Assembly: GCF_002277955.1 (NCBI RefSeq)
Contig: NZ_CP018477.1
Location: 1,674,001-1,738,000 of the forward strand
Reading direction: 5' to 3'
Length of the DNA stretch: 64,000 bases
Source of the DNA: Thermogutta terrifontis
GTDB lineage: Bacteria > Planctomycetota > Planctomycetia > Pirellulales > Thermoguttaceae
Shown piece after piece: positions 39,138 through 48,447 of the stretch. The notes below the pieces were generated by a model. It did not search any database. It worked only from the letters and a program-made list of their open reading frames with translations, and had not been told where the DNA came from. A program made the position numbers and the translations under genes. Numbering within the stretch: the stretch's first letter is position 1; every line of letters starts with the position of its first letter.

Positions 39138-40541
39138 TTACATGTTCGTGACATCATCCACGGCGTCACCATTGAGCAGGGCATCCATGGCCGCCGCAAT
39201 CTCATTAGCATGTTGCGTATCAAGGGCATAGACCCGGCAGATCCGATAGCTGAAAGGAATCTGGCGGTACAGTTCCCGTGCATCCAGCGTGCGGACGGAC
39301 TTTGTGGCAGGATCGTAAAGATAGTTCTGGCCCGCGGCGGGGGCACGGGTGCCCGGGCGATGGACATGGCGGGGCGGATCGCAGCGAAGCGGGATTTCTC
39401 GCAAACCGGGAGGCAGTCGACGGCGAATGGCCTCCTCAAAGAGTTTCTCGTCGCTAAAAACGCTCATTTCCTCCGACTTTCCCGGGCCGAAAAACACTGT
39501 TCTTTCACATACCATCTTCCACAGGATCTTCCGTCCCAGCCATTCCCGCCAGCGGACACCCAGAGTGGCCAGCCGTTCGTCTGGAGAGTCCGCCCAGCGT
39601 TCCACGTCCACAAGCAGCGACCAGTCCGTGAAGCGGCGATATTGATCCAGATGGTCAAGAGGGTTTCCCGGAAAGAGATAATCAGCGCTATCGCGGAAAA
39701 GGTCCTGCAGCGAAAGGTCGATGGAACGCACGGTGCGATGGAAATAAATCGATCGGAACAGTTCCGCCCTTACCGTGATGAACCGCACCAGGGCAGGCAG
39801 GCCACGTTCATGGATTGTCAAACCCTGGGGCGTGAAAAAACTGTAATGAATGAGCCGGTCCAGGTCGAAGGCCCGTTGACTGTAACCCGACATGTAGGCA
39901 TCGCGAAGGACAAAGTCCATGTTGTCCACGGTATAGATCCCACTGAAGAGGGATCGCAGGAGTCGCAACCAGAGCGGGGAAGTTGGCTCCTCCGAGGTTT
40001 TGGGGCGGGTGATCAGAAAACAGATTTGTTCGGGGTCGATCTCTTCGTCCGGCCGGAGTTCCCCCAGCGGATTTCGGCGCACTCGGCGGAGCAGGGGGGC
40101 AAGTTCCCGCCGAATGATCTCACTTCCCAATCGCTCATGATTGAGCCCATAGCGGGCAAGATAGAATTGGTCGAAGAAATGCCCAAACGGACCGTGCCCC
40201 ACGTCATGAAGGAGCCCGGCAAGCCTCATGAGCGTTGTCACGTAGCCGAAACTGGGCGTGTCTGGATCGCTGGCCTGGAGGCTCGGGTACAGGTGCTGCG
40301 TGACACGCCCCGCAAGGTGCATCACGCCCAAAACATGCTGGAAGCGCGTATGTGTTGCAGACGGAAAGACCCACCAGGCCGTCTGAAGCTGGTGAATCTG
40401 GCGTAATCGTTGAACCCACGGATGGTCAATAATATCCTGCTCGGAAATTTCCCCCGGGGCGGCTCCGCGGCGCGACACAAAAGGGATATAGCCGTGGATG
40501 GGATCGTGGCTGAGACTCTCCCAGTCGTAGTTCGGCTGCAT
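39138..40541 (-). CDS. HD-domain phosphohydrolase (dNTPase-like superfamily)
   Basis: A 467-residue cytoplasmic protein with the metal-binding HD signature: FPSATHTRFQHVLGVMHLAG (residues about 58-77) and RLAGLLHDVGHGPFGHFFDQ (about 105-124), followed by a conserved NMDFVLRDAYMSG. This is the layout of the YdhJ/SAMHD1-like branch of HD proteins, which includes dNTP triphosphohydrolases. The exact substrate is not determined. ATG 40541 has GGGAG eight bases upstream; the frame is open for 400 bases above but that part is Pro/Arg-rich and overlaps a divergent gene. It lies upstream of purB. Confidence 0.85.
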   Translation of the reverse strand: MQPNYDWESLSHDPIHGYIPFVSRRGAAPGEISEQDIIDHPWVQRLRQIHQLQTAWWVFPSATHTRFQHVLGVMHLAGRVTQHLYPSLQASDPDTPSFGYVTTLMRLAGLLHDVGHGPFGHFFDQFYLARYGLNHERLGSEIIRRELAPLLRRVRRNPLGELRPDEEIDPEQICFLITRPKTSEEPTSPLWLRLLRSLFSGIYTVDNMDFVLRDAYMSGYSQRAFDLDRLIHYSFFTPQGLTIHERGLPALVRFITVRAELFRSIYFHRTVRSIDLSLQDLFRDSADYLFPGNPLDHLDQYRRFTDWSLLVDVERWADSPDERLATLGVRWREWLGRKILWKMVCERTVFFGPGKSEEMSVFSDEKLFEEAIRRRLPPGLREIPLRCDPPRHVHRPGTRAPAAGQNYLYDPATKSVRTLDARELYRQIPFSYRICRVYALDTQHANEIAAAMDALLNGDAVDDVTNM

Positions 40542-40767
40542 CACGGACACTCCCAAAAGCGGTCCTTTGCGCTTTCTGCCGGGTTTATAATGATACGACG
40601 CGCCAGTCGCAGGATTGCTGCTTCCCTGTATTTTCTGAAGATATCGTTTTAGGGCAAAGGGGCGCCGTGGCGGGATAAGGAGGGGACCGGAGGGCCAAAG
40701 GGAAGAGGTAGCGACTGAGGGATAGTGTGTTTGGTGTGGTCCTTTTTGACGAGGAGGAGGATTCGGT

Positions 40768-41469
40768 ATGCTGCGCTCGAGCGTGCTTGTGTTGGCTGCT
40801 TGCGGAATGTTGGTTTTTGCCGATAGCGTCTGTCGTGCCCAACCGCCGGGAGGCCCGCGGCAGAGAGGCAATCCTCGCGCGGTCTTTGAGGTGAAAACTC
40901 TACCGAAGGACGACGTGGAAAAACGGATTCTGGAAGTCATTGAAGAGGTAGGTCGAAATCAGCGGGCAGGGAATATGATTGTTCCCGAGGAAGACGGACG
41001 TCTCCTCCGTGCATGGGCCGAGGCCGTGGGGGCCAAGCACGTGGTGGAACTCGGTACCTCGGTGGGGTATTCCGGACTGTGGTTCTGCCTGGTGCTAAAA
41101 AAGACGGGAGGAAAGTTGACCACCTTTGAAATCAACGAGAAGCGTGCTGCCATGGCCCGGGAGAATTTCGAAAAAGCAGGGGTCAGCGACATTGTGACGA
41201 TTGTGCTTGGGGATGCCCACGAAACCGTCAAACAGGTCAAGGAACCGATCGATGTTCTTTTCCTCGACGCAGACAAGACCGGGTATCTTGACTATTTTGA
41301 GAAGCTTTCACCCCTGGTTCGTCCCGGGGGAGTTGTTATCGCCCATAACATGATCCCGAGCATGGCCGACCCGCGATTCGTGAAGGCAATCACGACAAAT
41401 CCAGACTACGAGACGGTGTTCCTGCACATGGACGCCTCGGGGGTATCGGTGTCGGTGAAAAAACATTGA
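40768..41469 (+). CDS. O-methyltransferase-like protein with a signal peptide
   Basis: A 233-residue protein. Residues 1-24 look like a Sec signal peptide (SSVLVLAACGMLVFADSVCRA). The rest is a class I methyltransferase of the caffeoyl-CoA/catechol O-methyltransferase type. The SAM-binding segment is VVELGTSVGYSGLWF, the acidic residue follows in TTFEINEKR, and DVLFLDADKTGYLDYFEKL is a family motif; the usual metal-site Asp-Asn appears as HNM. An exported SAM-dependent enzyme is odd because SAM is not expected outside the cytoplasm. ATG 40768 has GAGGAGGAGG upstream; no internal ATG removes the hydrophobic segment without cutting into the protein. Confidence 0.85.
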   Translation: MLRSSVLVLAACGMLVFADSVCRAQPPGGPRQRGNPRAVFEVKTLPKDDVEKRILEVIEEVGRNQRAGNMIVPEEDGRLLRAWAEAVGAKHVVELGTSVGYSGLWFCLVLKKTGGKLTTFEINEKRAAMARENFEKAGVSDIVTIVLGDAHETVKQVKEPIDVLFLDADKTGYLDYFEKLSPLVRPGGVVIAHNMIPSMADPRFVKAITTNPDYETVFLHMDASGVSVSVKKH

Positions 41470-41546
41470 CCGGACATTTCCTCCTGGCGTGGGGAACTTC
41501 TGCCCGCAGCCAGGGTGAAAGTCCCTAGCGAAAACCCAGCAACAAA

Positions 41547-41590
41547 AAACCGGCAGGGGTTGGCCCCATCACCTCTGCCGGTTTGTTCTC
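41547..41590. terminator. Bidirectional rho-independent terminator
   Basis: Arms 41547-41560 and 41571-41584 pair over 14 bases with a single G-U pair and a ten-base loop, with an A-run before and a T-rich tract after. It separates the methyltransferase gene from the convergent PII gene. Confidence 0.8.
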
Positions 41591-41667
41591 ATCTTTTGAG
41601 CGAAGAATCAACAATCAATGGCATGGGAAAGAATCTGCGGGCGGTTGCCGCGACGAATGGCAAACAG

Positions 41668-42015
41668 TCAGATCGCCTCCCCGCCGCGCTCGCCGGTTCG
41701 GATTCGGATGCAATCCTCCAGGGGCAACACGAAAATTTTGCCATCCCCAATCTGCCCGTGCGGTCCGGTCCGTGCCCCTTTGATGATGGCGTCAATGGTC
41801 GGTTCCAGAAAGTTGTCATTGACGGCGATCATGAGCTGGACCTTGCGGGTGAGATTCACGGAATACTCATGGCCCCTAAAGGCCTCGGCATGACCCTTTT
41901 CCCGCCCAAATCCCTGCACGTCCATGACCGTGAGGCGGAAGACCTCCACCTCCGCAAGGGCCTGTTTGACGGCTTCCAGTCGATGGGGCTGAATGATGGC
42001 GATGATCAGCTTCAT
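41668..42015 (-). CDS. Nitrogen regulatory protein P-II
   Basis: A 115-residue PII signal protein of the GlnB/GlnK type, which senses 2-oxoglutarate and ATP/ADP and controls nitrogen assimilation. The sequence starts MKLIIAIIQPHRLEAVKQAL. The T-loop carries Tyr51 (FRGHEYSVNLTRKVQ), the uridylylation site in many bacteria. The C-terminal GDGKIFVLPLEDCIRIRTGE is the family signature. No ammonium transporter gene is next to it, so GlnB versus GlnK cannot be decided from context. Confidence 0.94.
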   Translation of the reverse strand: MKLIIAIIQPHRLEAVKQALAEVEVFRLTVMDVQGFGREKGHAEAFRGHEYSVNLTRKVQLMIAVNDNFLEPTIDAIIKGARTGPHGQIGDGKIFVLPLEDCIRIRTGERGGEAI

Positions 42016-42191
42016 TGGGCCACCCTACGACGAAAAACATAACTCACCAGCGGTAGGTATCACACTATCATATCTGGATACGTGCGGCAAGACACGCCCT
42101 GAGGACAATTGACCACAGTTCGTTGTGCCACCAGATCGTGGCGTTCAGACAAGAAAACACCATTGGCGGAATAAGGCAATCAAAACCGATT

Positions 42192-42215
42192 GGGGGCGAC
42201 CAGTTGGCCGCCCCC
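42192..42215 (-). terminator. Candidate terminator of the Gfo/Idh oxidoreductase gene
   Basis: GGGGGCG (42192-42198) and CGCCCCC (42209-42215) form a strong GC hairpin with further inner pairing. On the minus strand it is followed by AATCGGTTTTGATT, a weak T-tract. It lies about 75 bases past the stop codon. Confidence 0.5.
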
Positions 42216-42289
42216 GCGTGTCCATCAGATCGCTCTCCCGCGTTGCCACAATCTCAGGTGGCGAAGTCTTGAGGCTTGCGGATCACACG

Positions 42290-43681
42290 TCACACCAAAG
42301 CCGGCAGTTCGTAGCCCTTCCGCCGCGGGCGCTCCATATAGGAAGACTTGTTGGCTCCGTCGTGGTTGGTGAATTGCTCCGTCGTCGGGTCCCAGCGAAG
42401 TTTGAATCCCACCTCGCCCACTTCGCGCACAATGTTGACGAGATAGCACAGTGTTGTGGAGCGTTGTCCGTATTCGATGTCGGCATTGCACCGCTTGCGT
42501 GTCTTAATGCACTCAATCCAGTTGGCGATGTGGTATTCCGTCTCCGGCCGTGTGATCGGGCCTGGATAATCCGGTGATTGCATGAGTTCCTTGGGATTGG
42601 TTGCAATCTTGTTGCGATTGATTTCCACTTTCCCCTTTTCACCGATGAAGATCGCACCCAACCCAGGGCCCCAATCGCCATTCAAGTGGAGACGCAGTTC
42701 TGTCCCATTGGCATACCACATCCGCACTTTGGCCCGCGGCCCAACCACCGGACGAGCCAGACGGTTGAGGTACTCCAGATAAGTGGGATCATCTTCGGGG
42801 ATGGTCTCAAACTTGCCGCACGGTTCTACCCGGACAGGTTCCTCGAGCATGATCTCCACCGGACCTGTTTCGTCGGTGCCGAGAGCACGCTGGATTTGAT
42901 CGTAGGAATGGGTTCCCCAACCAGTGACGCCGTAGCACAATCCCCCACCATCATAGTCCCACCAGCGCTCCCAACCGTGATGCAGTTCGGGGTGGTACGG
43001 CCGTAATTCTGCCTGATTCGTCCACACGTCCCACCAGTTCGCGCTTCCCCCTTCGGGCATCGGCATCGGCGGCTTCCCCGGCCAGCGCTCCGGACCCACG
43101 AAGTTAGGGGCAATTACCGTGAGGACTTTGCCAATGGCACCGTTTTTCACCAAATCGCTGGCCCAGTTATTGATGGGCATGGAACGCTGCTGGGTTCCCA
43201 CTTGTGTCACCCGATTGTACTTCCGCGCCGCCTGCACCATGTACCGGCCTTCGCGGATTGTCAGGCACATGGGTTTTTCGATGTAGGCATCCATCCCCAT
43301 TTGCATGGCGATCACGGTGATCCAAGCCCGGGCATGAGTGGTGGTTTCCACCATCACACCATCGGGCTTTTCCTTTTCAATCATGGTGCGGAAGTCTTCG
43401 TAAGTGCCCCATTTTTGGTCTTGTCCCACATCTTTGACGAAACGATCGATGGCGGGCTTGAAACAATCGCACACCGCCACAATTTGCATGTCTTTGATTT
43501 CCCGGGACTCATTGACGATCGATCGCGCTCGGCCGCCCAGGCCGACGATGGCCACTTTGACCCGTTCGGATGCCGGGGCCTGACCCGCCAATCCCAGGGC
43601 TCGGCTGCTGACAAACGTCGGGATGCCCAGGACGGCACCCAGCTTCAATACAGAGCGACGGGAAATCTGGTGCTCTCGCAT
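42290..43681 (-). CDS. Gfo/Idh/MocA family oxidoreductase with Tat signal
   Basis: A 463-residue protein whose N-terminus has a twin-arginine motif (SRRSVLKLGAVLGIPTF). A Rossmann domain follows (VKVAIVGLGGRARSIVN, VAVCDCFKPA), then DAYIEKPMCLTIREG, where EKP is the usual catalytic lysine motif. The C-terminal half has the beta-sheet domain with WWDYDGGGLCYGVTGWGTHS. Planctomycetes have many such exported oxidoreductases; the substrate is unknown. ATG 43681 has AAAGGAG about seven bases upstream. It is not similar enough to the protein at 2347-4101 to be a recent duplicate. Confidence 0.9.
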   Translation of the reverse strand: MREHQISRRSVLKLGAVLGIPTFVSSRALGLAGQAPASERVKVAIVGLGGRARSIVNESREIKDMQIVAVCDCFKPAIDRFVKDVGQDQKWGTYEDFRTMIEKEKPDGVMVETTTHARAWITVIAMQMGMDAYIEKPMCLTIREGRYMVQAARKYNRVTQVGTQQRSMPINNWASDLVKNGAIGKVLTVIAPNFVGPERWPGKPPMPMPEGGSANWWDVWTNQAELRPYHPELHHGWERWWDYDGGGLCYGVTGWGTHSYDQIQRALGTDETGPVEIMLEEPVRVEPCGKFETIPEDDPTYLEYLNRLARPVVGPRAKVRMWYANGTELRLHLNGDWGPGLGAIFIGEKGKVEINRNKIATNPKELMQSPDYPGPITRPETEYHIANWIECIKTRKRCNADIEYGQRSTTLCYLVNIVREVGEVGFKLRWDPTTEQFTNHDGANKSSYMERPRRKGYELPALV

Positions 43682-44049
43682 GGCAAACTCCTTTCACGAG
43701 TTGGAAGGCGTCAAAATCGACTGGTGCGGCGGCAATCGCTTGTATAGGAGGATGCGCCACTGGCCGAAAAACATGATTTCACTGGCAATAGAATACACCC
43801 ATCCAGCCCGTTTGCCAATGCTCTCGATTTTTGGGTTCGCCAACTTCGGGAATGACTGCGGGGACGAGATTTTCGTTGGTGGGTTCTCGGTGTTTTCATT
43901 CAACGGGAGCGCCCCTTGTGTCTGGATGAGCTCAAACTCGCCAAGTTATGACAGCGGTGGGAACGGACTGCCACGTTCGAAGAGATCCCGTCTAATGGAG
44001 CCCCACCCGAACCGGAAAAAAAGGAGTTTTCTCGCTACACGGGCGGAAC
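43682..44049. other. Gap upstream of the Gfo/Idh gene, nothing recognised
   Basis: About 370 bases between two leftward genes (ftsY stop side and the oxidoreductase start). No gene, RNA or terminator was identified. Confidence 0.4.
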
Positions 44050-44967
44050 TCAGCTTTCAGCAAACATTGCATCCACGAAGCTATCGGCATCGAAGGGCAG
44101 GAGGTCTTCAGGTTTTTCCCCCACGCCGACAAATTTCACGGGCAGTCCCATCTGCTGTCGAATCGCCACCACAACCCCGCCTTTGGCTGTGCCGTCCAGT
44201 TTTGCGAGAACAAGCCCGGTACACTTGACGGCCTCGCTGAAATGCTTGGCCTGACTGATCCCATTCTGACCAGTGGTGGCGTCGAGGACGAGAAGGACCT
44301 CGTGGGGGGCCTCGGGAATCTGTTTTCCCAACACCCGGTGGATTTTGGAGAGTTCCCGCATCAGATTCTGATGTGTTTGCAGACGTCCCGCGGTATCGAC
44401 GATACAGACGTCGGCCTGGGTTTCAATCGCCCGGGCGACCGCTCGATGACCCACAGCCGCGGGATCACTTCCCTGCGGGCCGGTCACAATCTCCACCCCC
44501 AAACGCTGAGCCCAGATACTCAATTGCTCCACGGCCGCAGCGCGGAAGGTATCCGCCGCTCCGAGGAGGACTTTCTTCCCCTGCGACTGGAACATGTACG
44601 CCAATTTGGCGATTGTCGTGGTTTTCCCGCACCCGTTGACCCCGCAAACCATGATGACCGTTGGGCCCTGGCTGGCGAAGCGGATGGGGGACTCCGGTTG
44701 CCGCAGGAGATCTTTAAGGCCCTTCTTTATTTCCTCAATCGCCTCTGACCATTCGATGACGCGATTGCGGTACTTCTGGGCGATCTGATCGACGAGCTGC
44801 TGGGCCGCTTGAACCCCCATGTCGGTGCGAACCAGAACTTCGAAGAGCTCATCCAGGAAAGCCTGATCGACCAGCCTTCCCCGCGTCTTGAACAGATCGC
44901 GGATGTCTGTTTGTAAAATTTGGGCGGTCTTTTTCAGACCTTGTTTGATACGATCAAGCAGTCCCAT
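44050..44967 (-). CDS. ftsY: Signal recognition particle receptor FtsY
   Basis: A 305-residue SRP GTPase that docks ribosome-SRP complexes at the membrane. It has the short N domain (about residues 1-90) but no acidic A domain. The GTPase motifs are intact: P-loop GVNGCGKTTT (109-118), AADTFRAAAVEQL, VDTAGRLQT, LAKLDGTAKGG and FVGVGEKPEDLLPFD. It is the last gene of the run ribH-nusB-ftsY. Confidence 0.96.
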   Translation of the reverse strand: MGLLDRIKQGLKKTAQILQTDIRDLFKTRGRLVDQAFLDELFEVLVRTDMGVQAAQQLVDQIAQKYRNRVIEWSEAIEEIKKGLKDLLRQPESPIRFASQGPTVIMVCGVNGCGKTTTIAKLAYMFQSQGKKVLLGAADTFRAAAVEQLSIWAQRLGVEIVTGPQGSDPAAVGHRAVARAIETQADVCIVDTAGRLQTHQNLMRELSKIHRVLGKQIPEAPHEVLLVLDATTGQNGISQAKHFSEAVKCTGLVLAKLDGTAKGGVVVAIRQQMGLPVKFVGVGEKPEDLLPFDADSFVDAMFAES

Positions 44968-45156
44968 GGTCGCGACTCACCGGATTCTCTCTTGCCTGCG
45001 CTGAAACACCCTCTTTTTTGTCTCGCAAGGGCCGGATATCTAATCGGTTTGGCTTCCCGAACACCGGCCCAACAGCTCCAAATTTTGCCAGCGGTTATTT
45101 GCACGGTCAAACTGGCGCCATCGCCATGGATGCACCGCCCGATGGACGACCAACTG

Positions 45157-45597
45157 TCACGACTTTTCCGGCGTCCGCGCGCAGCCCAGAACGATATCCC
45201 GGTACAGTCGGTCCAGGATCCCGTTCACAAATGGCCCCGATTGTTGCGTCCCGAATGTTTTGGCCAACTCCACGGCCTCATCGATTGCCACCTGGGGGGG
45301 TACATCGGTGTAAAGCAACTCGTAGGCCCCAATCCTCAGGGCATTCCGATCGGTGACGGCCATTCGGCTCAGGGACCAGTTCTCGGTGACCGCCCCAATC
45401 TTGGCGTCCAGTTCCTGTCGGAATTTTCGCACTCCGTTGAGCAACTCGCTTGCAAAACGAACCAACTCCGGATGACGGAGGCGCTGCCGCAATGTCTGTT
45501 CATCGTCGGCCGGGTTATGCTGGGGATTGAGATCATCCTGATAAAGAATTTGAAGGACCACGGCCCGGGCCTTCCTGCGACCGCTCATATGCTCCAT
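45157..45597 (-). CDS. nusB: Transcription antitermination factor NusB
   Basis: A 146-residue helical protein that binds boxA RNA with NusE (S10) in rRNA antitermination. Visible family parts are RRKARAVVLQILYQDDLN near the N-terminus, LSRMAVTDRNALRIGAYELL and VAIDEAVELAKTFGTQQSG. ATG 45597 lies four bases after the ribH stop; GTG 45609 would overlap ribH. The ribH-nusB pair is a widely conserved gene order. Confidence 0.95.
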   Translation of the reverse strand: MEHMSGRRKARAVVLQILYQDDLNPQHNPADDEQTLRQRLRHPELVRFASELLNGVRKFRQELDAKIGAVTENWSLSRMAVTDRNALRIGAYELLYTDVPPQVAIDEAVELAKTFGTQQSGPFVNGILDRLYRDIVLGCARTPEKS

Positions 45598-45601
45598 CGC
45601 G

Positions 45602-46222
45602 TCACCCACTGTAGGCCCCTCCCGATGGTGCTTTTTCAGCGGTTGTCACCTCGTTCCGGCGTATTTGCAGATGTTGCTCCATTTGCTCCATGAGACGGAC
45701 CATTTCGAGAGCTGCCTGGGCGGCTTCCGCCCCTTTATTGCTGACCGCTCGCCCCGACCGATCTTTACTCCGGATGACGTCACTCCCCGCGGACCGTGCC
45801 ATGGCTTGCTCAAGCGTGTCGCATGTGATCACCCCGAATAAAACTGGAACCCCTGTTTTTACACCAATTTCGGCAATTTGCAGGCTCACCGCGCGATTAA
45901 TGTGCTGGTCGTGGGAAGTCTCCCCTTTGATGACCGCACCCAGACAGATGACCGCCAAATACTTCCGCGAGCTGGCCAGCCACTGGGCAACGGTGGGAAT
46001 CTCAAACGCGCCGGGAACCCAGAAGACGTCAATGGCTTCGTTGGAAACACCGGCCGAGGTGAGTGTTTCCAGGGCCCCCTGAAGCAACCCATTTGTGATT
46101 GTCTCATTAAAACGGGAAACGACCACAGCAAACCGTCCCGGGGGTAACTCGCAAGTTCCCTCGAAGACGCGAATGCCGGGAAAGCGTTCGCGAAGATTCA
46201 TGGCAGCGTGTGGATTGGTCAT
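45602..46222 (-). CDS. ribH: 6,7-dimethyl-8-ribityllumazine synthase
   Basis: A 206-residue enzyme of the penultimate step of riboflavin synthesis. Conserved motifs are VVSRFNETITNGLL, VPGAFEIPTVAQ and GAVIKGETSHDQHI with the catalytic His. The last ~45 residues extend beyond the usual 155-160 residue enzyme and are helical. No FMN riboswitch pattern was seen in the 170 bases upstream. nusB follows almost without a gap. Confidence 0.95.
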   Translation of the reverse strand: MTNPHAAMNLRERFPGIRVFEGTCELPPGRFAVVVSRFNETITNGLLQGALETLTSAGVSNEAIDVFWVPGAFEIPTVAQWLASSRKYLAVICLGAVIKGETSHDQHINRAVSLQIAEIGVKTGVPVLFGVITCDTLEQAMARSAGSDVIRSKDRSGRAVSNKGAEAAQAALEMVRLMEQMEQHLQIRRNEVTTAEKAPSGGAYSG

Positions 46223-46395
46223 GGAATTGGCTGTCTATCGTCCACGCCCGGGTAGTAACTGCATCTGAGCCCGCGCCAACCATCAGGGCGGTTTGTGATT
46301 GAACGGGGCTCCTTGTCGCGGAAGCGTGGTTGCCCGCTCGTGCATCAAGACGGAAAACAGGTCAGCCGTTTGCCGTCCCCCTGAACATGCTCAAA

Positions 46396-47892
46396 TCAAC
46401 GGACGTTGAGACTCATCAAGAACTCGGCGTTGGTCTTGGTTTTGGCCAGACGGCTCACCAGGAATTCCATGGCATCCGGCGGATTCATCTCGTTCAGAAC
46501 ACGGCGGAGAATGCAAATCCGGCGATGTTCTTCTGGGTCAAGAAGCATTTCTTCACGACGTGTTCCTGAACGGTTGATGTCGATGGCCGGCCAGATGCGC
46601 TTGTCCACCAGCCGACGGTCGAGCACAATTTCCATGTTTCCGGTGCCCTTGAACTCCTCGAAAATGACCTCGTCCATCTTACTGCCGGTGTCGATCAGAG
46701 CCGTGGCGATGATGGTGAGAGAACCGCCTTCGTCGATCTTCCGCGCGGACCCGAAGAATTTCTTCGGTCGCTGCAGGGCGTTGGCGTCCACGCCTCCTGT
46801 AAGGATCTTTCCAGAGGCGGGGCACTCGGCATTCCATGCCCGGGCCAGTCGGGTGATGGAATCGAGGAAGATGATGACGTCTTTGCCGTATTCCACCATC
46901 CGTTTGGCCTTCTCGATCACCATTTCCGACACCTGGATGTGTCGGGCTGGAGCCTCATCAAATGTCGAGCTGATCACCTCACAGTTACAGCCTTTGATCT
47001 GACGCTCCATGTCCGTCACCTCTTCCGGACGCTCGTCGATGAGCAGCATAAACACGTAGCAGTCCGGATAATTCTTGAGAACGGCTTTGGCCATCTTCTG
47101 GAGGAGGATCGTCTTCCCCGCCCGGGGTGGGCTTACGATTAGGCCCCGCTGTCCGAATCCGACGGGTGCGATGAGGTCCACCACCCGGCATTCAATTTCT
47201 TCCGGAGTCGTTTCGAGGATGATTCGTTTGTCGGGATGGCAAGGGGTGAGGTCGTCAAACCAGATTTTCTTGGCTGCCAGATTGGGATCTTCGTAATTAA
47301 CGGCCTCCACCCGCAGAAGGGCGAAATACCGCTCGTTTTCCTTGGGCGGCCGGATCTGGCCCGAGACTGTCATTCCCGTTCGCAGGCCAAAACGGCGGAT
47401 TTGACTGGGGGAAACGTAGATGTCATCCGGGCAGGCGAGATAATGGTAATCGGGACTCCGTAAAAAGCCGAAGCCATCCGGAAGAATTTCGAGAGTCCCT
47501 TCTCCGTACATCAGACCGCTCATCTTCACCCGCTCTTTCAGGATGCGGAAGATGAGATCCTGCCGTTTCATGCCGGCGATTTCAGTATCGGAGAGGTTTT
47601 CCTTGCGGGCTTCCTCGATGAGTTCCGCCATCGACATCCGCTGAAGTTCGGCGATGTGCGTGTCGCCCGACCGCTTCGCCTGTTCGAACTGCTGAGCCTC
47701 TTCGTCGTTTTCCTCCTCTTCAAAGCGGCCGTCCATGAGCTGTTCCGCAATGGAAAGCGGTTCGTCACGGTCGTGACGGCGGCGACGAAAGGTCTGCCGA
47801 CCACGCTGTGCGGGCACACCTTTCCCGTTGGATTCTTCCTCACCGAATCTTCGGGAATCGGAAAAAGATCGGATATCTTTCGACTGGGACAT
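46396..47892 (-). CDS. rho: Transcription termination factor Rho
   Basis: A 498-residue hexameric RNA helicase. The N-terminal ~75 residues are a charged extension ([12 protein letters not shown], then [14 protein letters not shown]). The Rho N-domain ([17 protein letters not shown]) and the cold-shock RNA-binding domain ([20 protein letters not shown]) follow, then the ATPase domain with P-loop [41 protein letters not shown] and the Q/R-loop region. ATG 47892 has AGGAG nine bases upstream. A 555-base gap to coaE could hold a leader, as Rho often controls its own transcript. Confidence 0.97.
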   Translation of the reverse strand: MSQSKDIRSFSDSRRFGEEESNGKGVPAQRGRQTFRRRRHDRDEPLSIAEQLMDGRFEEEENDEEAQQFEQAKRSGDTHIAELQRMSMAELIEEARKENLSDTEIAGMKRQDLIFRILKERVKMSGLMYGEGTLEILPDGFGFLRSPDYHYLACPDDIYVSPSQIRRFGLRTGMTVSGQIRPPKENERYFALLRVEAVNYEDPNLAAKKIWFDDLTPCHPDKRIILETTPEEIECRVVDLIAPVGFGQRGLIVSPPRAGKTILLQKMAKAVLKNYPDCYVFMLLIDERPEEVTDMERQIKGCNCEVISSTFDEAPARHIQVSEMVIEKAKRMVEYGKDVIIFLDSITRLARAWNAECPASGKILTGGVDANALQRPKKFFGSARKIDEGGSLTIIATALIDTGSKMDEVIFEEFKGTGNMEIVLDRRLVDKRIWPAIDINRSGTRREEMLLDPEEHRRICILRRVLNEMNPPDAMEFLVSRLAKTKTNAEFLMSLNVR

Positions 47893-48447
47893 GGCGTCAG
47901 TCTCCTGTGACAAGGTCAGGACTTTCCGGCGGCACGCGAACGGTGCCAAAAGGTGGGACTCAACATTTTAAAACGGATGGAGTAGCCGTTACTGCACCCA
48001 ACCAATTTTTATGGGATGAATCACTCCCGTTTCAAGTGGCTAAGTCTCGAGATGCGAAAGATTTTTCCAAAATCAAAACGAAACACAACGAACATACTAT
48101 CGACTTCGCAGCGTGCTGGTGCCTATCTTCCCGACTCTGTCATTCACGCAGCACAGCGCGAAATCTTTGGCTCCTTCGTCATTGTGCAAAAGCTTCGTAC
48201 ACGACTCGTCTTTTTTTATCCCGCTTCAGTGTTTTATGCTGCACCAGCTCGTAGCTGAGAGGACGATCCCATCGAGTCGTCGAATCAAAAACTTCAACAC
48301 TCTTCCGCAACCAGGATTGGCCGGGCAGTGGTCGTGTTCATCAATTCCAGTTGCGGTTCGCCGCATTCCAAGGCGCGGACGTCGGACAACGCATAATCTG
48401 TATCGCCACCCCTTCGAGACCGGCAAGCATAGCGCGATTGTCAGGGG
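47893..48447. other. Long untranslated stretch upstream of rho
   Basis: About 555 bases between coaE and rho, both on the minus strand. No protein family or RNA motif was recognised in any frame. It may include the rho promoter and leader. Confidence 0.45.

Noticed and set aside
39210-40406. Long open frame on the plus strand opposite the HD-domain gene
   Set aside because: It is antisense to a gene with clear HD motifs and shows no family features of its own.
40542-40940. N-terminal extension of the HD-domain protein
   Set aside because: The sequence is rich in Pro and Arg, overlaps the divergent methyltransferase gene, and ATG 40541 has its own ribosome binding site.
46223-46395. FMN riboswitch upstream of ribH
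   Set aside because: The conserved RFN-element segments are not present in the 170 bases upstream.
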